Positions 12,319 through 24,855 are shown, counted from the stretch's first letter. The stretch: DNA of 64,000 nt from Coriolopsis trogii (GCA_020543525.1 JAHYIO010000031.1:248001-312000), one strand, 5' to 3'. The notes: a model not told the origin generated them from the letters alone. Numbers and translations are program-made.

Positions 12319-12662
12319 GTCACAACTTGGTCAAATGACCATGGATATTCATCAGAATATTTTACAGAGTACTCATGCATCTTAAGAATACAGTCACATA
12401 CTTTTAGGCCAGAATCTCAAATATGAGAATGGCCAGGGGACTGACAATTGGTCAGGGTGCATCATGCCATGTTGTGGCTGTCAAGGCAGACACTTCAATT
12501 GAATCATAGTTTATACTATACATACTCGTAGAAGACAGATACATCAACACTTTGATACCAGTATGATAGTATTAATCTCAGTAGCTGAGAGTACAAACAA
12601 ATATCTCTGTGTTCGCGACGAGCGCCTAACTGTAGGCGTTCGAACACTTTACGTAACCATGA
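12319..12662 (-). repeat. Right arm of perfect inverted repeat
   Basis: 344 bp, exact reverse complement of 11747-12090. No mismatch was seen, which points to very recent origin or arm-to-arm gene conversion. Confidence 0.85.
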
Positions 12663-12971
12663 GGATGGGGTGAAACGGATCGAGCACCGGCTTGACTTAT
12701 TCGCTCAGCAATTTGCGGTTATCGACCGCATCAAGGACCAAGTGCATACTACTATGGCTTAGTATTACTGACATCGGCTGACGTGGTTCCTGTAGGAAAT
12801 AGGTACTATTTGGCAAGAAATGGTGATTGTTTGGACGCCCGGCGTTTGTGGCATCGCCATAACAGGCACTGAACATTTTCTCAACAGAATTGGCCAGGCC
12901 ATGTCAAGGCTCGCCATTTTGTGCTTGCCTTGCGAGATTACTACAAGCGACACTATGGGCTTCGCCACCGG

Positions 12972-14115
12972 TGATTTCCCACTGTAAATATCACTTGTGT
13001 AACCCAGGATATTCCCTGCAAACCTCTGAAAATACGAGGTTAGCATTTGGTTTTGTACCCTGAAAAATCAACAGCGAAATGAGACACGCAAAAAAGGACG
13101 TTCTGTTACTGCTGATTGTGGAAAATGCAGGGTTCCACCTAAGTATCAGGTACGCTGGCACACCAATATTGCAACATAGACAACATATTCTATTGAATTG
13201 GAAGATGGAGCGTATGTGAACGTAGTACAAAACATGTTGGACACACAAGCTATAGCTAACGGGTCCATTGGCGCGCCACCAACGTAAACTGTACCAGGCA
13301 GGAATGCACCACCTCGTCCTGACCGGTGTCAACAGCTCCCTTCCCTCGTCCTCTTGCATGGTAGCCATGCGCTAGCTCCAGGATCTGACAAGCTTACAAG
13401 ACAATGACTTACTACATAGCCGCTGCCTGTTGCCACCCTCCAGCCGATTTGCGGCATCAAGGCGTTGTCCCCCTGCTGGCACTCATTAGTATCTACAATC
13501 TATCATACCAAACTTCGTATACATACCAGTCACTGCCAGCATGGAGACTGTTATGCAAGCGGGCCTAGATACTAGCATGGAGCAAAGCTTGAGATCCACA
13601 GAAGCCAAGTTGCAGCTAGGGGCCAGAAACGGAGAAGAGAGCTCAGTCACAAGTTTAGCCTCCCATGCAGACACCAGATAGCGACGAGTTCCCAGGTATC
13701 AGATAGTCCCAGTCCCAGACGAGCACTAAGCGCAGCCCAGAGAAGGTGTCCAGATCCAAACAGGGAGATGTAACAGAATGCCGCACCGCCCGATAGACTA
13801 GTGACAACGTCGACAGGCTTGAGCGAGCTGCGAGGAGGACGTCGACGGGCAGGAGGCAGCCGCAAATTGCGACTCCAAGTCCATTGAAGCGGAGTCTCAA
13901 ACCCCCGGAAAGAGCCGATCAGGGTGTTGCTGTAGAAATGCAGGGTAAGGGCGCGACCACACAATCACCAGTTCGTATCAAAACAGAGGGTGCTACCGGT
14001 GAACGGATATTTCTCAAGGTACAACCGCGAGAAACTAAGGGTATTTTGCGCCATAGTGCGACTCATATACCGGCAACTCGATGCGAGGGAAGTAGAGGTG
14101 AGCATGATTTCCCAC
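12972..14115. mobile_element. Candidate second insertion flanked by an 11-bp direct repeat
   Basis: TGATTTCCCAC occurs at 12972-12982 and again at 14105-14115. The interval falls exactly where copy 2 of the EF-hand/ZZ gene loses homology to copy 1, between KARHFVLALRDYY and the EF-hand exon. Repeats of 9-11 bp are typical target duplications of Mutator-like elements. Against this, the putative ends (TGTAAATATC and GGTGAGCA) show no convincing inverted repeat, and no transposase is encoded. Confidence 0.35.
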
Positions 14116-16565
14116 CGCCGTAGCGCTGCCGCGTCATGCGTCGCACTTCAAACCTCACTCATTCTAGAATCTTCCGTCGACTTCTACTGTGCAGCCTCAA
14201 ACGTCGATCACAGATGTTGTCAAGCATGTGATCCGAGAAACGCTAGACGACCTTACCATCTCGAAGCGAAAGGACAATGAGGTGGCCACTCTCGTCGGCC
14301 CCAAAGACCTCTGGGCACTCGAATACATCACTGTCGATAGACTGCAGGCCCTCGCCGAAGCTTTTGATGATGATGCGTCAGGATTCATAACGGTCACCGA
14401 GGTCAATGTGTTCACAGACATGCGTCCAGAGTTTTGGAGGTACGCACTTGTTGTGTATTCAGAACTCCCGAGTTTCTCATGACATTTTCAGTTTGCCTTG
14501 CTGGCTTGCATATTGGTCCATAGGTACTTTCATCATTGAGTCTCTGAGTCCTGACCGCTCATGCCATTATGTCGTATTCCTCAAGGATGGGGATTGACTG
14601 CCTGCCATTACAGGGATAGGATATCAGAGCTATTTGCAGGGATGTTCCGCATCCGACTTCACGTTCGGCCAGAAAACCGGATACTTGTTGACAGATACCT
14701 TGCTGCGGTGTGGAAGCGCGCATGGACTCTCATATCCTCCCTGGATTCATTGACACGCAGCCAGCGGATCACACTGAGAGAGCGATTCACGCGGTATGTT
14801 ATCAAAGAGAGAAATTGCCTTCGCAGGGACCTCAAAGCCGCTCAGTACCATATTGACGCCTCTGAGACCCTGTCACTGATTGTTGGCTCAGGAAGGATTG
14901 AGAAAGTAAGCAACCTCAGATGTTCAGTGGCGCTATTTACACTTATAGTGTGCGCTCCCAGCATGTGATGCCACTCCTCTACCTTTTGATATCTCGCGAT
15001 TATGAGATATTTCGTGCAGCGACCGAGATAACACTTCATGCCGACGAACTCAGAGACTCAGCGCGGAGCGTACAGGTGGTCCTGGAGGCAGTCGCAGAAC
15101 GTCATGACGAACTAGCAGGTACCTACTCCCGCGTTTTACACGAAACCAGTCTATTGCTCACGTGTACGGCAGCATTGTTCTCTCATCGACGTCTGGATGT
15201 CTCACAGCAATTCGGAACTTTCGCTCATGGTCTTGTGGGTTGATACTTCTGTGTCTTCTGAGCTACTATCTCCTCATGCACTCCCATCCTGCAGTTCCGC
15301 AACTGGCACACTGACAGAGACCTGTGGTCCTTGGACAATATGTGCAGGGTCTACTTTCCTGACGATTGGTATTATGCTGGAGATGAGGACAACTTCGACG
15401 ACGACGACTATCGCACCCAGAAGGAGCGACTCCACAGCGGCTCAGATCATGAGAAATACTCCAACATTCTCAAGTACGGCGCTCTAGTGAAGGACGCTGC
15501 CAATGAGTCAGACAACTTCGACAAGGAAATATTGCAGCGCACGCAAGAAAGGCGATCGTAAGGAGAAACAGTATATTTTCAACATTGACTCTCACACACC
15601 CTCGTTTAGTGATGTGCGGTGCGATATATGCCGCGCCTGGCTGTACGGCGTCCGCCTCGTCTGCATGCAGTGTGGCCCAAAATCAGTAGACCTATGTGAT
15701 TTGCCGGGCTGTGCTGACGAAGGGAAGATTCGGGATGACCTTCTCTCGCCTCACTCACCCACACATGATCTTCTCAAGATTCGCACCAATGTCTTCTCCC
15801 ATCGGGACATGGGGAAGCTACTTCGAGATGCAAGAGCCGCTCTCGGCCGTGGACGCGCGTTGCTTGAAGAGACGCTCACATACGAGTTCGGTCCTGTCAA
15901 CATGACTGCGGGCACGGGTGTTCATCAATCCGACGCCTTTACACTTCGTACCGACACACCGAAAGCAGAACCTGGGGGATCCCACGATCTTGACACTTCA
16001 GGCTCCAGCCCCGAGAACAGCTATGCCGAGAACACCGGTACCAAGCACGATGGTATCGCAGATTCGACGATTGACTTGGACACCGCAGGCCCGATGGCCC
16101 ATTCGGATTCGGATGCACGCTCAGGAAGTACAAGCGACGATGGAGTCGATACGGATGTTCTCAGATACCAGTGTGTATCATGCAACACTCGGGTCTCATA
16201 TACATGCTGGTATTGCATCGAGTGCTACGACTGCTGGGGTGGTAAGCACTGTACATCTGTTGCACGAGGCTGGCAAACTCATCGCTGTGCTCTAAGACGA
16301 CGTCTTCATTTGCTTCAAGTGTGACAAAGCCGAAGGTGGTGTCACCAGCTCCAATGCACCCGAAGTTCGCGACTTGGATCATCGAGAGTATCACAACCTG
16401 GTTCGCTGCACCAGGCCGGTGGCGGAAGAGGTAACTCCAAGTGCAGAGGATTGCATGAAGGCTATGAAGACGCAACTCGAAGGACTTCAGGCCCTGAAGG
16501 ATAGGATGGAGGAGCTGCTAAGGGTACTTCCAGCAGGTCAACGGTTGCCATCAGTTGCGGGTTAG

Positions 16566-17002
16566 ACTACGTCATTCTTTCAACTTCGCACAGGTGAGCT
16601 CCATACGAAGTCTCTTTGCCTAGTCATTTGCCTTACACGTGTGACCCGAGACCCCTGCGAACGCGGAGTCTTGTCACCCTTCTTCCCGTCACTGCAGCTC
16701 TCCATTGTCGTGTTGACGGGAACCGGGTTGAGAGACGTCTTCACTTGCTTATATACTCATGACCCACTGTATCTCATCCCTCATCGCTCTCTTTCCGCAG
16801 GCACGCATTATGTATGATAATCGCTATTGTCTAGCTGGACGAGGGAATGCTGGTAAAGGTGGAGCAATCACCGTCCAGTAGTTTTAGGTTTCAGCATCAA
16901 GGGTTCATCATTATGACACCCCCCATCCAACCCCATCGGTCGAATGAACGTGGATGATGGGAGTAGAGACGCTCCAGTGTTCCACCTATCCAAATCAACT
17001 CC
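16566..17002. other. Intergenic stretch
   Basis: Downstream of EF-hand/ZZ copy 2. A TATA-like TTATATACTC lies at about 16749. No gene was recognised. Confidence 0.4.
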
Positions 17003-17949
17003 GTGACGCTTCGTTCTCAGGTCTCCCTTCACATTGTGGAAATATGCATGAACTGTGGAAATATGCATGAACAGGTAAAAGTCGGTCAGCCACGACCACT
17101 CACATGGCAGTTGCCCACTAAACTCGCACTGTATATGAGGCGCGTTGACATAGCCAAAAGCAACGTCGGTGGGCAATTCTTACTCATCGAGCTCCTGATG
17201 CCTGCGCTGCTCGCCGGGGTCGCAAGTTCCCCGGATCGCCATATTCGAGTTGTCGCGACGTCCTCGAGTGGCGCATACTTGTGTGATGATCTGGACTGGG
17301 ACGTTTCCAAACGATGGGCCCGCCCGTCGCCGGAGGGCGACTTTGCAACTCTATTTTAAGGCAAACTCGTAAGACCACAAGACCGAGGCGGACCGGGAGG
17401 GCATCCCTAACGCACTCACCTCCCAGGCTAATGCCGTTGTTGCGGGACAGCTGGCTAAGTGCAATGCAGGTCGGGACATAGTGCCCATTCCGGTTATCCT
17501 GGGGAGGCAATGATATCTGGTGGTGTGAGACAACCGCCTGGGGCCGTAGCTGAATCCATGTATAAGGGAATAAAGGAACCTTCAAAGCGAACTGCATCAG
17601 CGAATTGACGTTGGCTCATGGTGCGTGCAGCAGCGTCGTCTCTCCTCGCCTCTCCTTCAGGTACCGTTACCATCCGCATTATAAGTTGACTTGTAGAACA
17701 CATTGTTCCTCTACCCCACCCCGTACGGTGCACTCACGCAGCTCTTTACAGGGACAATGCCCGAGGCGATCAACTACAACGGCGAGGTCAGCTCTCATGC
17801 TCTCGTCTAGATCTGGCACTAATTCATTACCTCGACAGTTCCTCATTCCCTGGGCGCGTCTCGGCATATGCGCGCCAGAAGTGTATGACGATGCGCTCGG
17901 GCAGCGGCTCTGGGAGTGGCTCGAGGATGTGGTGAAGCCGTGGACATGA
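17003..17949 (+). pseudogene. Decayed short-chain dehydrogenase/reductase
   Basis: Fragments match a classical fungal SDR: SNVGGQFLLIELLMPALL with HIRVVATSSSGAYL (17160-17285; the Asn-containing helix 4 and the Ser strand), QANAVVAGQLAK (about 17430; helix after the catalytic Tyr), PYGALTQLFTGTMPEA (about 17725) and a C-terminus IPWARLGICAPEVY..LWEWLEDVVKPW ending at 17949. The N-terminal Rossmann glycine motif and an intact YxxxK are not found, and the parts fall in different frames with stops between. It is therefore read as a 5'-truncated pseudogene. A gene with several unseen introns is less likely. Confidence 0.55.
17035..17072. repeat. 19-bp tandem duplication
   Basis: TGTGGAAATATGCATGAAC occurs twice head to tail at 17035-17053 and 17054-17072, at the 5' edge of the dehydrogenase remnant. 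Confidence 0.9.
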
Positions 17950-18201
17950 TATCCTCGTCACTTCGTGTTCAGTGCCGGCTGTTCTACCGAGCAATGAACA
18001 GGAAGAGATTGCGTAGTACTGGGAAATTGACTGACCGGCCGCGTCCAGCATGCATGCATATGGCATGCGCAAGCATTGAGAGCGATGCGTCGAAGTGGAC
18101 AATGATATTGAGGGATACATACCCAACAGAGCCTCGACATGAATGAATTCTATAACAGTGTTTGCTATCCCGAGCACGAGCCAGATAGGGAAGTGCGAGG
18201 A

Positions 18202-21200
18202 TCACCCAGCACCCCCGTTGGCGCCGGTGAAGTCTTCTAGATAGACTCCCCAGTCCAACCACCTGTACGCGCGTATGAGAAACGTAGGGTACAAGCAAAG
18301 ATTCGAGCGGGCATACTCGCCCTAGAGCATCAGAATTCGCGGGCCACCCTCCGCTCTCGCCGACACCGCCTGCGGCCCAAGGGCTTTGGAAGAGAGGTGA
18401 GAAACTCAGCGAGTCGTCGAAATATGCTGTGTTCGCGTCGTCGCAATAGCCCGGGTTTCCAGCGTCGGCATCGGGGACCGACTCTTGCGCCGCACAACCA
18501 GCGGATGGGACCATGGGGTCTTGTACAGCCGACGTCGACTGAATCTGCGGCATTCGTGTGGGAGCGTGAACCGGCCCATGAGTAGAGGAAGCATGAACCC
18601 CGTCCCTCGAGGCTGACCCAAGAGCGCGGAGAGTTTCATCACGTCGGTGTGACTGGGAATGCGGGGCCCCAGAAATATCTGGAAGGAGAGAACCCGTCCA
18701 GACTGTTGTCGAGACCTTGACATGAGGATGCGCAAGACCAGCAGTCGGTGTGTCTTCTTCGCGATCCTGCCGAGAGCGGTACGGCGGCAAGTCCGAGAAC
18801 GGCTCGTCTGTCACGTTGGCGTCGAGGCTGGGCATACTGTTCGTCCGTTCGGCACGGGATGCGTTCCTATCTTCTAAGGCGGAAGATGAATAGCATCTAT
18901 AGAAGGGACCTTCGACGGGATAGGATGCATCTTCCAGATCGTCTGATGAGATGCGCAGATTATCGTGGACAGCTTTCGTCAGGTCATCCAGGTCGTCGTG
19001 CTCGACCTTGCTCGACTCCGTTGCGGCTGTGGCGGTTGATAGATGTGTTTTCATCAGCACCTGGATCATGGCTCTACGGCGGGGATGTTTCGTGAGTGCT
19101 GAGCACTCCGATCGTGGAGCAAGGAACACCTCACCTATGTGCCGAAACTGCCTGGGTACTGCTCACCAGGAAGCTGAGTGACGACGGATCGCAGCACAAG
19201 CACGACAGGGACTCACTAAGACTGCAGCGCGTCCATCATGTTCAAGCCTTTGCGCAGACCAGCCAGAAATGCCTCTTTGTCTTGCTCGCTATGCTTGTGC
19301 AATTGCAGATTGATCAAAAGCATCAGGCATGCGCCGAAGAGTGGGTTGTAAACTGGCGTGAGCCAGAAGATGCATCCCCCTGTGCGTTCGTGTAGCACGT
19401 CAAGGACGCGTAGGCATGACCGCGCAGCATTCGTAGATATCGCCAGCGACGGAAACGGAAGGACTGCTGGTCTGCGGGGTGTGGGGATAAACTGTTGATG
19501 TATACACATCTGGGCGTGGTAGAAACTCGCGTAGAGCATCGCCGACTGTTTGATGAAGACTGTATCTGATTGATTGTCAGGGTCCCAGCATACTGTTTGT
19601 ATGTCAATACAAAATCGTTGTATCCCAATGTCCTATATGCTGCACTCACGATGAGACGGTATGGTATCCATCCACTTGTTCAACGCCGAGTCGATCTCAG
19701 CCACCACTCGTTCTTTCCAGCCTTGTCCTACGAGCCCGAGCAAGAGCTTGGACTTGCCAATCGTAAACTAATACAAGGCTCAGTTAGGGCAAAGATAGGC
19801 GCTTCAGGTACTCACAAGACTTCGCGATGCAAAAGCCAAGATCGCTGTGAGGCGTATCATGCAATTCGTGAACGCTGCCCTGGACGGTTTGCCTGCTGGC
19901 TGTTGGAAGGACAGTGCGGGATCCGGCATGACCCAATACTCATCGTCGCATTCGGTGATAGGGTCGAGGTCAAAGCTAGTGGGTACAATCAGCTGCCAGG
20001 TTTGTGCATAGCATTCTTTAAGGTCACGCACTCTTCGTCCTGTATTGCGCTAGGTCTTCCCAAACCGAAGCTGGTGAGTCTATCCATAACGATGAGCACC
20101 CTGATTGAAAGCGGAAAGCTTCAGTAATGGAGCTAGCAAGCGGAGTTGAACACCGTCGGTACCAGAAGGCGCGCTTCCATAGCTCGTCTTCGCATGTAGC
20201 CGTGCGCGCATAGCGTTTCCGTCGATGTGCACCGATATCTTGAGCCATCCGGAGACCCAAGCCAAGTATCGTCCAACTTCCTTGCGCCGACTTCGTGCCA
20301 TTGATGTATGCGGCCATAAGCTGCAATGAGCCAACGAGATCAGAAGTTGGATGAAGTCTCTAATCACAGACGCAACCTACAACGCATATTTGGAGGTCAT
20401 GCAGTTGAGGGCGCGCGAGTGGTGACCAGGGCCTTGATTCTACTTGCACGAACCACTGCCTGCCCGCACATCCTGGGACCCAACGACTCCCGATAGCGCA
20501 TACAAGGAGTAGGACGGCACCGAATCCTTCGTCGTTCAAGTGTAAGCCTGATCGGACACTCTGGTCGAAAGTTGGTCGATGTAGGAGCGGAAGAAACATG
20601 TTGAAGTTGTCGAAGTACGCATCCACGAGCATGCTTAGAAGCTCGGGAGGAGGGAAGTCGGTGTATATTGATATCGTTGCCTGCACACCCAGTTTTAGTC
20701 GATATATGCGCTCCAAACCGATTGGCGGCGACGAACGGGCCTTACAGTGTTCAACGGTTGGTATTGACCAGTACGACCGAACCTTTCCGGCCCCTTCTTG
20801 TCGGCTTTGAAGCCCATGATACTTCGAATCAAGGCCTCGTTTACGGACTTGCCATGGTATCGTTGGGTGTCTCCGATGATGGGCCATTCGACGTCGCTCT
20901 CATCGTCACTAGACTCCAGACCTCCGTCGTACTTGTTTGTGGAGCGATGCGAAGTCGGTACGGGCGGGAACGGGAGCACTCTGCAACGTTCCCCACTCGG
21001 TGTTCCTGTGTCCCGTCCTCCGTGCTGATTGATGTCCTCCAGAATGCATACGTCCGAGCGGTGCTAGGGTCTCCTCATGAACGGCTTCGGACACAGAAGT
21101 AGGTTGATGTCTGACCTCTTCAAAATACTCTTGCATCCTCTTCAGTCGGTCCTCAAGCATGTCGATATAACTTCTGCGACGTGGGCATGGCTACGGATAG

Positions 21201-21557
21201 GAGAGCTACTTGACTGACCTCGTGTTCGCAACGGGCACCTACAATGTTTCCGTTGACAATCGCTCTTCCTCAACAAGACACCACGACGTACCTCAGGACC
21301 TCCCTCATATCGACACTCAACGCCATACATGTTGCACTTTGAGCAACGAAGGTCCGGCTTCTCGGATGCATCGCCTTCGAAGGATTCAATGCGTCGCGGT
21401 AAATATAACATGACGATGTATACTCACAGCGGACTAGACGGAGCGAAGAATGGGGTTCGACGTTCGGACATCAAGATCATGGCATGTACGCACTCTTTCT
21501 CCGTTTACACGAGTCGCAAGCTCTCTGGTGCCTAGATAGACTAGGCGTTCTCTCCAT
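18202..21557 (-). CDS. Zn2Cys6 fungal-specific transcription factor (TF1)
   Basis: Start MERTPSLSRHQ at 21557. The DNA-binding cluster is split by an intron: RACDSCKRRK then DLRCSKCNMYGVECRY (C-x2-C-x6-C, then C-x2-C-x6-C), followed by a short coil (LEDRLKRMQEYFEEV). The middle homology domain (PF04082 type) has ELLSMLVDAYFDNFNMFLPL, LHRPTFDQSVRSGLHL, TILGLGLRMAQDIGAHRRK, VLIVMDRLTSFGLGRP, ECDDEYW and ILAFASRSL. The C-terminus is Ser/Pro-rich. The last exon (18202-18262) encodes WLDWGVYLEDFTGANG and a stop; the open frame running past 18202 is intron read-through. About ten introns, no frame damage seen. A nuclear regulator; target genes cannot be told from sequence. Divergent from TF2. Confidence 0.8.
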
Positions 21558-22003
21558 CCTACAAGCCGGAGGGGGTTCGGAGTCGGTTTGTGCAGTGACG
21601 ACAGTAAGACCCGAGTGAATGAAAGGTTTCCGGTCGAACGCCCTTCGTGATTGATACGTAGTGGTGTAGAGGGTATACGTTGGGTACTGAATACAGAGCT
21701 CAACGGATGCAAAGTCTCCGCCCAGGAGCAATCGGACCTGCTACCGGATATAAGCGGGCCGCCGTCTCGTTGGCACCGGGTGTGCCTCGCGCGGGCTTCA
21801 AAGTACTCGAGCTCGCCCCAAAACGTTCGAGAGAAAGTTGAATGATTATATACTATTAGTATCCCGTAGAGTTTTGATATATCCAAATCATTCGTAGGCT
21901 ACATAAGAGGTCTAACCGATGCCCAATACGTCTTACAAAGGCATACAATAACAACAGCCCTAACACAACCGAAGAACAAATCCTGCAAGAGGGCGCGAAT
22001 GCG
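21558..22003. other. TF1 upstream region and 3' flank of Ser-rich gene
   Basis: Holds the TF1 promoter (AT-rich TATATACTATTAG near 21847) and the 3' end of the next gene. No separate gene is supported. Confidence 0.4.
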
Positions 22004-23381
22004 CTAATTCGAGCTGCGCGACATCGTGATCATGTAGCAAATGTCGTCCAACACATCGTCACACCTCCTCTGCGCGTATCGCCTATCACCATCATCATGG
22101 TCCATGGCTCGGAGGATCGGTCGCTGCGAGTTGTGCAACATTCGCGAGATCTCGTCCAGCACGTCGAACCCGCCCGTCATCAGCTGCAGCGGGCGCAGGG
22201 GGGGAAGGGGCGGCGGAGGCGGCGGAAGCCACGCGCGTACCTCGGGAACAACCCTGCCCGCCTGCGTCTGTGTCTGAGCCACAGTCGGGTTGTTGGGCGA
22301 CGTGCGTGAACGCCTGTCGCGGTGCCGCTCGCGACGCCTCCCGGGATGAGCAGGAAGATGTCGTTGATGGCGACGGTCGAGCCGATCTTGCTGATTCTGC
22401 CGGTGCGTGTGGGAGACGACTAGCGCGGGAGGAGGCGAATCGGACTCGCTAGACTGCGACTGTGACTGCGACTGCGACGACTGCGAGGGGGGTCCAAACG
22501 GTTGATGGTTTGTCGGTAACGACGACGTCGGCAGCGACGGCGATGGGTCTGAAGCATCTGAAGCGTCTGCTGCGGAAGGAGACCGCGATCCCGCACTTTC
22601 TATGTCCGTAACGTCTCCTCCCAGGGAAAGTGAGTTGCGGGAACTGTTGTCTTCGTCGGCAGAGGTCGCTCCAGACGCGGCCCTGGACCCGGTTCGGGAA
22701 CCGCTTCCACCACTGCCTGAGAGAGAAGAGTCAATGGGGTCGCCCATGGAGCGCGTGATGCTCCGGCGATCTAGGCGTTCGTCTGAACTTGATTGCAGCA
22801 AATGCGCCGATCTGGTAGGGGATGGTGTGTTGCGCGGTGGGCCCGCGGGCGTCGCTTTGGCCCAAGCCCGGATACTTGCTCTGGTTGGCAATTGCTCGTT
22901 CGATGAGCTCGATATTGAGGCCGACGATTGCGTACCCTGAACAGAGGGTGGAGGCGGAGGTGGCGGGGACGATGACAAGGACGGTGATGTACTTGGAATT
23001 GAGGAGAAAAAATCAGCATCGGCGGCACAGGGCACGTGTTTTGACTGTTCCGCTCCAGCTGAGTATTCGAGAGAGGGGGTCGTCAGGGGAGTGTCAGGAG
23101 TGCGAGCATGTGGATGGAATGAGGCGACATTTCCAGGAGGAATTTGTAGGAGCTTAATATGAATCTTCAGACAGGAGGGACCAGATACGTGCCGCACGCA
23201 CACATACCTTGCTTAACGATGAGCCTGAGCCAGAGGTGGATGGTTGAGTAGAGCTCTCAGGCCCAGTCGGTCGAGGTGCATGCTCCGCGACTGACACATC
23301 GCGAGAATCATGAGGGGACGGACTGGAGGATGACGACGAAGCCCCGGGAATCAATGGTGTCGGGGGAGGGCGCCTGTGCAT
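22004..23381 (-). CDS. Ser/Pro-rich low-complexity protein, unknown function
   Basis: Two exons, with start MHRRPPPTPLIPG taken at 23381. Exon 1 ends SGSSLSK at a GTATGT donor; exon 2 resumes in phase with IHIKLLQIPPGN and runs to 22004. About 420 residues. Most is disordered: poly-Ser, poly-Pro (SPPPPPPPS, LPPPPPPLPP) and SQSQSQSQ. Two ordered-looking islands are the splice-junction segment LSKIHIKLLQIPPG and the C-terminus FDVLDEISRMLHNSQ with RRCDDVLDDICYMI. No known domain. A further 5' exon is possible: a minus ORF at 23954-23686 ends at a strong GTAAGT donor after WPAAPLQG. Confidence 0.55.
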
Positions 23382-24616
23382 GATGCGAAAGTTGGACTGA
23401 GGATGAAGAAAGCCGAGTGAGTATTGTGACAAGGATGCGTGGTGGTGGTCCTGGAGAAAGACATGCATGGAGATTGTTTCAAGAGCCCGTGTGAAGAGAC
23501 GGCAAATAGCGGAACCCAAAGTGACCGGTACTAGCGCACGACTGCAAGTCTCCGAGGAAGGGTCGCACGAACCGTGCGAACGCGTATTAGGAGTAGGAGT
23601 AAGTCCAGGTGATGTCTTGTCCTTAGTATAGACTTATTCCGAGATGGAGACGGAACAAAGAATATAGGGTAGAAGGAACTTACCGCCCTGAAGCGGAGCA
23701 GCTGGCCAGATTAATGATGACGTACTGCGAGCGAGTCCGGCGAGGGCAAGAAGGTTGACTGTATGGGGCAAGGAATGAGCAATCGACTCCGTTCGTCCCA
23801 GGCGGATATAAAGGACAGTCTGCGACACGATGTCGACGAGATGGAAGAGGAGAGAAGACAGGGAGAGGGCCAGAGATGGGAAGATGGATAAGAGAGCGGG
23901 GTTTTTGCGATCAGTCTGGGCTCGCCTTAAGCCCACATGCGGAGATGACCCCACGACATGGCCCCGTCATCGGCTCAGATGGGATGAACTATGGCTTGCC
24001 ATCGTGGATCAGGTGCCCACAGCTTGCTTCCCCAATAAATAGGACTCGTCTCACCAACGACGTTCTAGTGCCTCGTTACTCACCGTTTGCTATCTAGACC
24101 AGGGGGTACGTGGGTTCGCACGCGCAGTGAGATATATGCTGGGAGGGACGTTGTGGCGATTCGAGGTCACTGCTTGGATACTCGAGCGGTGGGGCCCGCT
24201 CCCACATATGACAAGCAAACAAGCCTCGCACTGAGCGAGATGGTGGGTGGCTCCCTGCTTGTCGAAAACGAGACAGCACACGTCAGTTGATCCAAGGTCA
24301 ATTAGCGTGACAGGATACCTACACCACTCCTCCGGATAGGCGGGAGGAGAACACTCGATGAGACTTTACAGTTATGCTGAGCGTGCTGAGCGCATGGTTG
24401 AAAAATGGGTTGTTCGTGAGCACTCGGAGGAGGTTCGAGGTCAAGGTGATGATGGTCTGGGTACAAGGTGGCCTGACGTCAGGCTGTGGCATGTCACGGG
24501 ATCGTGCCTTGTTCAGGGCAGGCTACTGTCCCAATGCGGCTAGCGGGACGCCCGACAGAAAGCCGCAAGCTAGACGGATTGCTGGGCCAGCTCGACGTTC
24601 GACACATCCTCAAGAC
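23382..24616. other. Region between Ser-rich gene and RPS2
   Basis: The minus strand at 23686-23954 may hold a 5' exon of the Ser/Pro-rich gene (strong GTAAGT donor at its end). The remainder is presumed RPS2 promoter. No further gene, repeat or RNA was recognised. Confidence 0.35.
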
Positions 24617-24834
24617 GTGAGTACTCGTTTCATGCACTTATGATGATGCTAGGTCCACAAATATGCATGAAGCCGTGCCTTGGCCAAGTTGCGAGGGAAA
24701 CGGACGTCTCGTTCGTGTTGGATGCATGTCTCGGTGGTTGGATGAGTCTATGTCTGACGACTGGATCGTCCTAACTTGTCTCCCCCATTGCGCTTCTCTT
24801 GCATCTAACGCTAATCTGTTCGGCTCTTCTGCAG
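24617..24834 (+). other. Probable 5'-UTR intron of RPS2
   Basis: A GTGAGT donor at 24617, the branch-like GCTAATC near 24810 and the acceptor TTCTGCAG ending at 24834 define a 218-bp intron just before the start codon at 24856. Long leader introns are common in ribosomal protein genes. It is longer than the 52-56 bp introns of the coding part. Confidence 0.55.
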
Positions 24835-24855
24835 TAACCTTCCAGCAAAAATACA

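Larger units (their letters stand above)
11747..12662. mobile_element. Foldback/long-TIR MITE-like element, 916 bp
   Basis: Two 344-bp arms (11747-12090 and 12319-12662) are exact reverse complements as far as I can read, separated by a 228-bp loop. The element is AT-richer than the surrounding coding sequence and carries no transposase ORF. Each end reads TCATGGTTACGTAAAG inward, followed by a nested hairpin (GTGTTCGAACGCC..AGGCG..CGAACAC). It sits inside a coding exon of the EF-hand/ZZ paralogue. A clear target-site duplication was not identified; a TA dinucleotide lies at the symmetric point GGT-TA-CG. A Tc1/mariner-like MITE is one reading, a foldback element another. Confidence 0.8.
10120..16565 (+). 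pseudogene. EF-hand/ZZ protein copy 2, interrupted by insertions
   Basis: Inverted paralogue of the gene at 750-5383. Exon 1 (10120-10618) is a Pro/Val-rich leader with repeats of the VVEPP type. Then come IKDAVQCLVNTL, AAMKIFTAVVQLNIRRMQ, CANVCDTYAKRHVVVQ and a coil (to 11746). The frame is broken by a 916-bp palindromic element, resumes at 12663 (EDGVKRIEHRLD), reaches KARHFVLALRDYY (about 12910), and is broken again until about 14180. The EF-hand FDDDASGFITVTE (about 14362-14400), RFTRYVIKERNCLRRDLKA, the ZZ-like finger CDICRAW..CMQCG (about 15616-15680), CVSCNTRVSYTCWYC and a C-terminal short coil ending at 16565 follow. It lacks the beta-rich exon of copy 1. Apart from the insertions most exons remain open, so inactivation is recent or the insertions are spliced out. 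Confidence 0.62.

Noticed and set aside
17984..18201. Last ~70 codons of the long minus ORF 17984-19129
   Set aside because: The TF1 coding frame leaves this ORF by splicing at 18348 to an exon that stops at 18202, supported by the WLDWGVYL match to TF2 and TF4.
24639..24760. Possible C/D snoRNA in the RPS2 leader intron (ATGATGA and CTGA boxes)
   Set aside because: The boxes are about 110 bp apart, with no terminal stem and no clear guide next to a D box.
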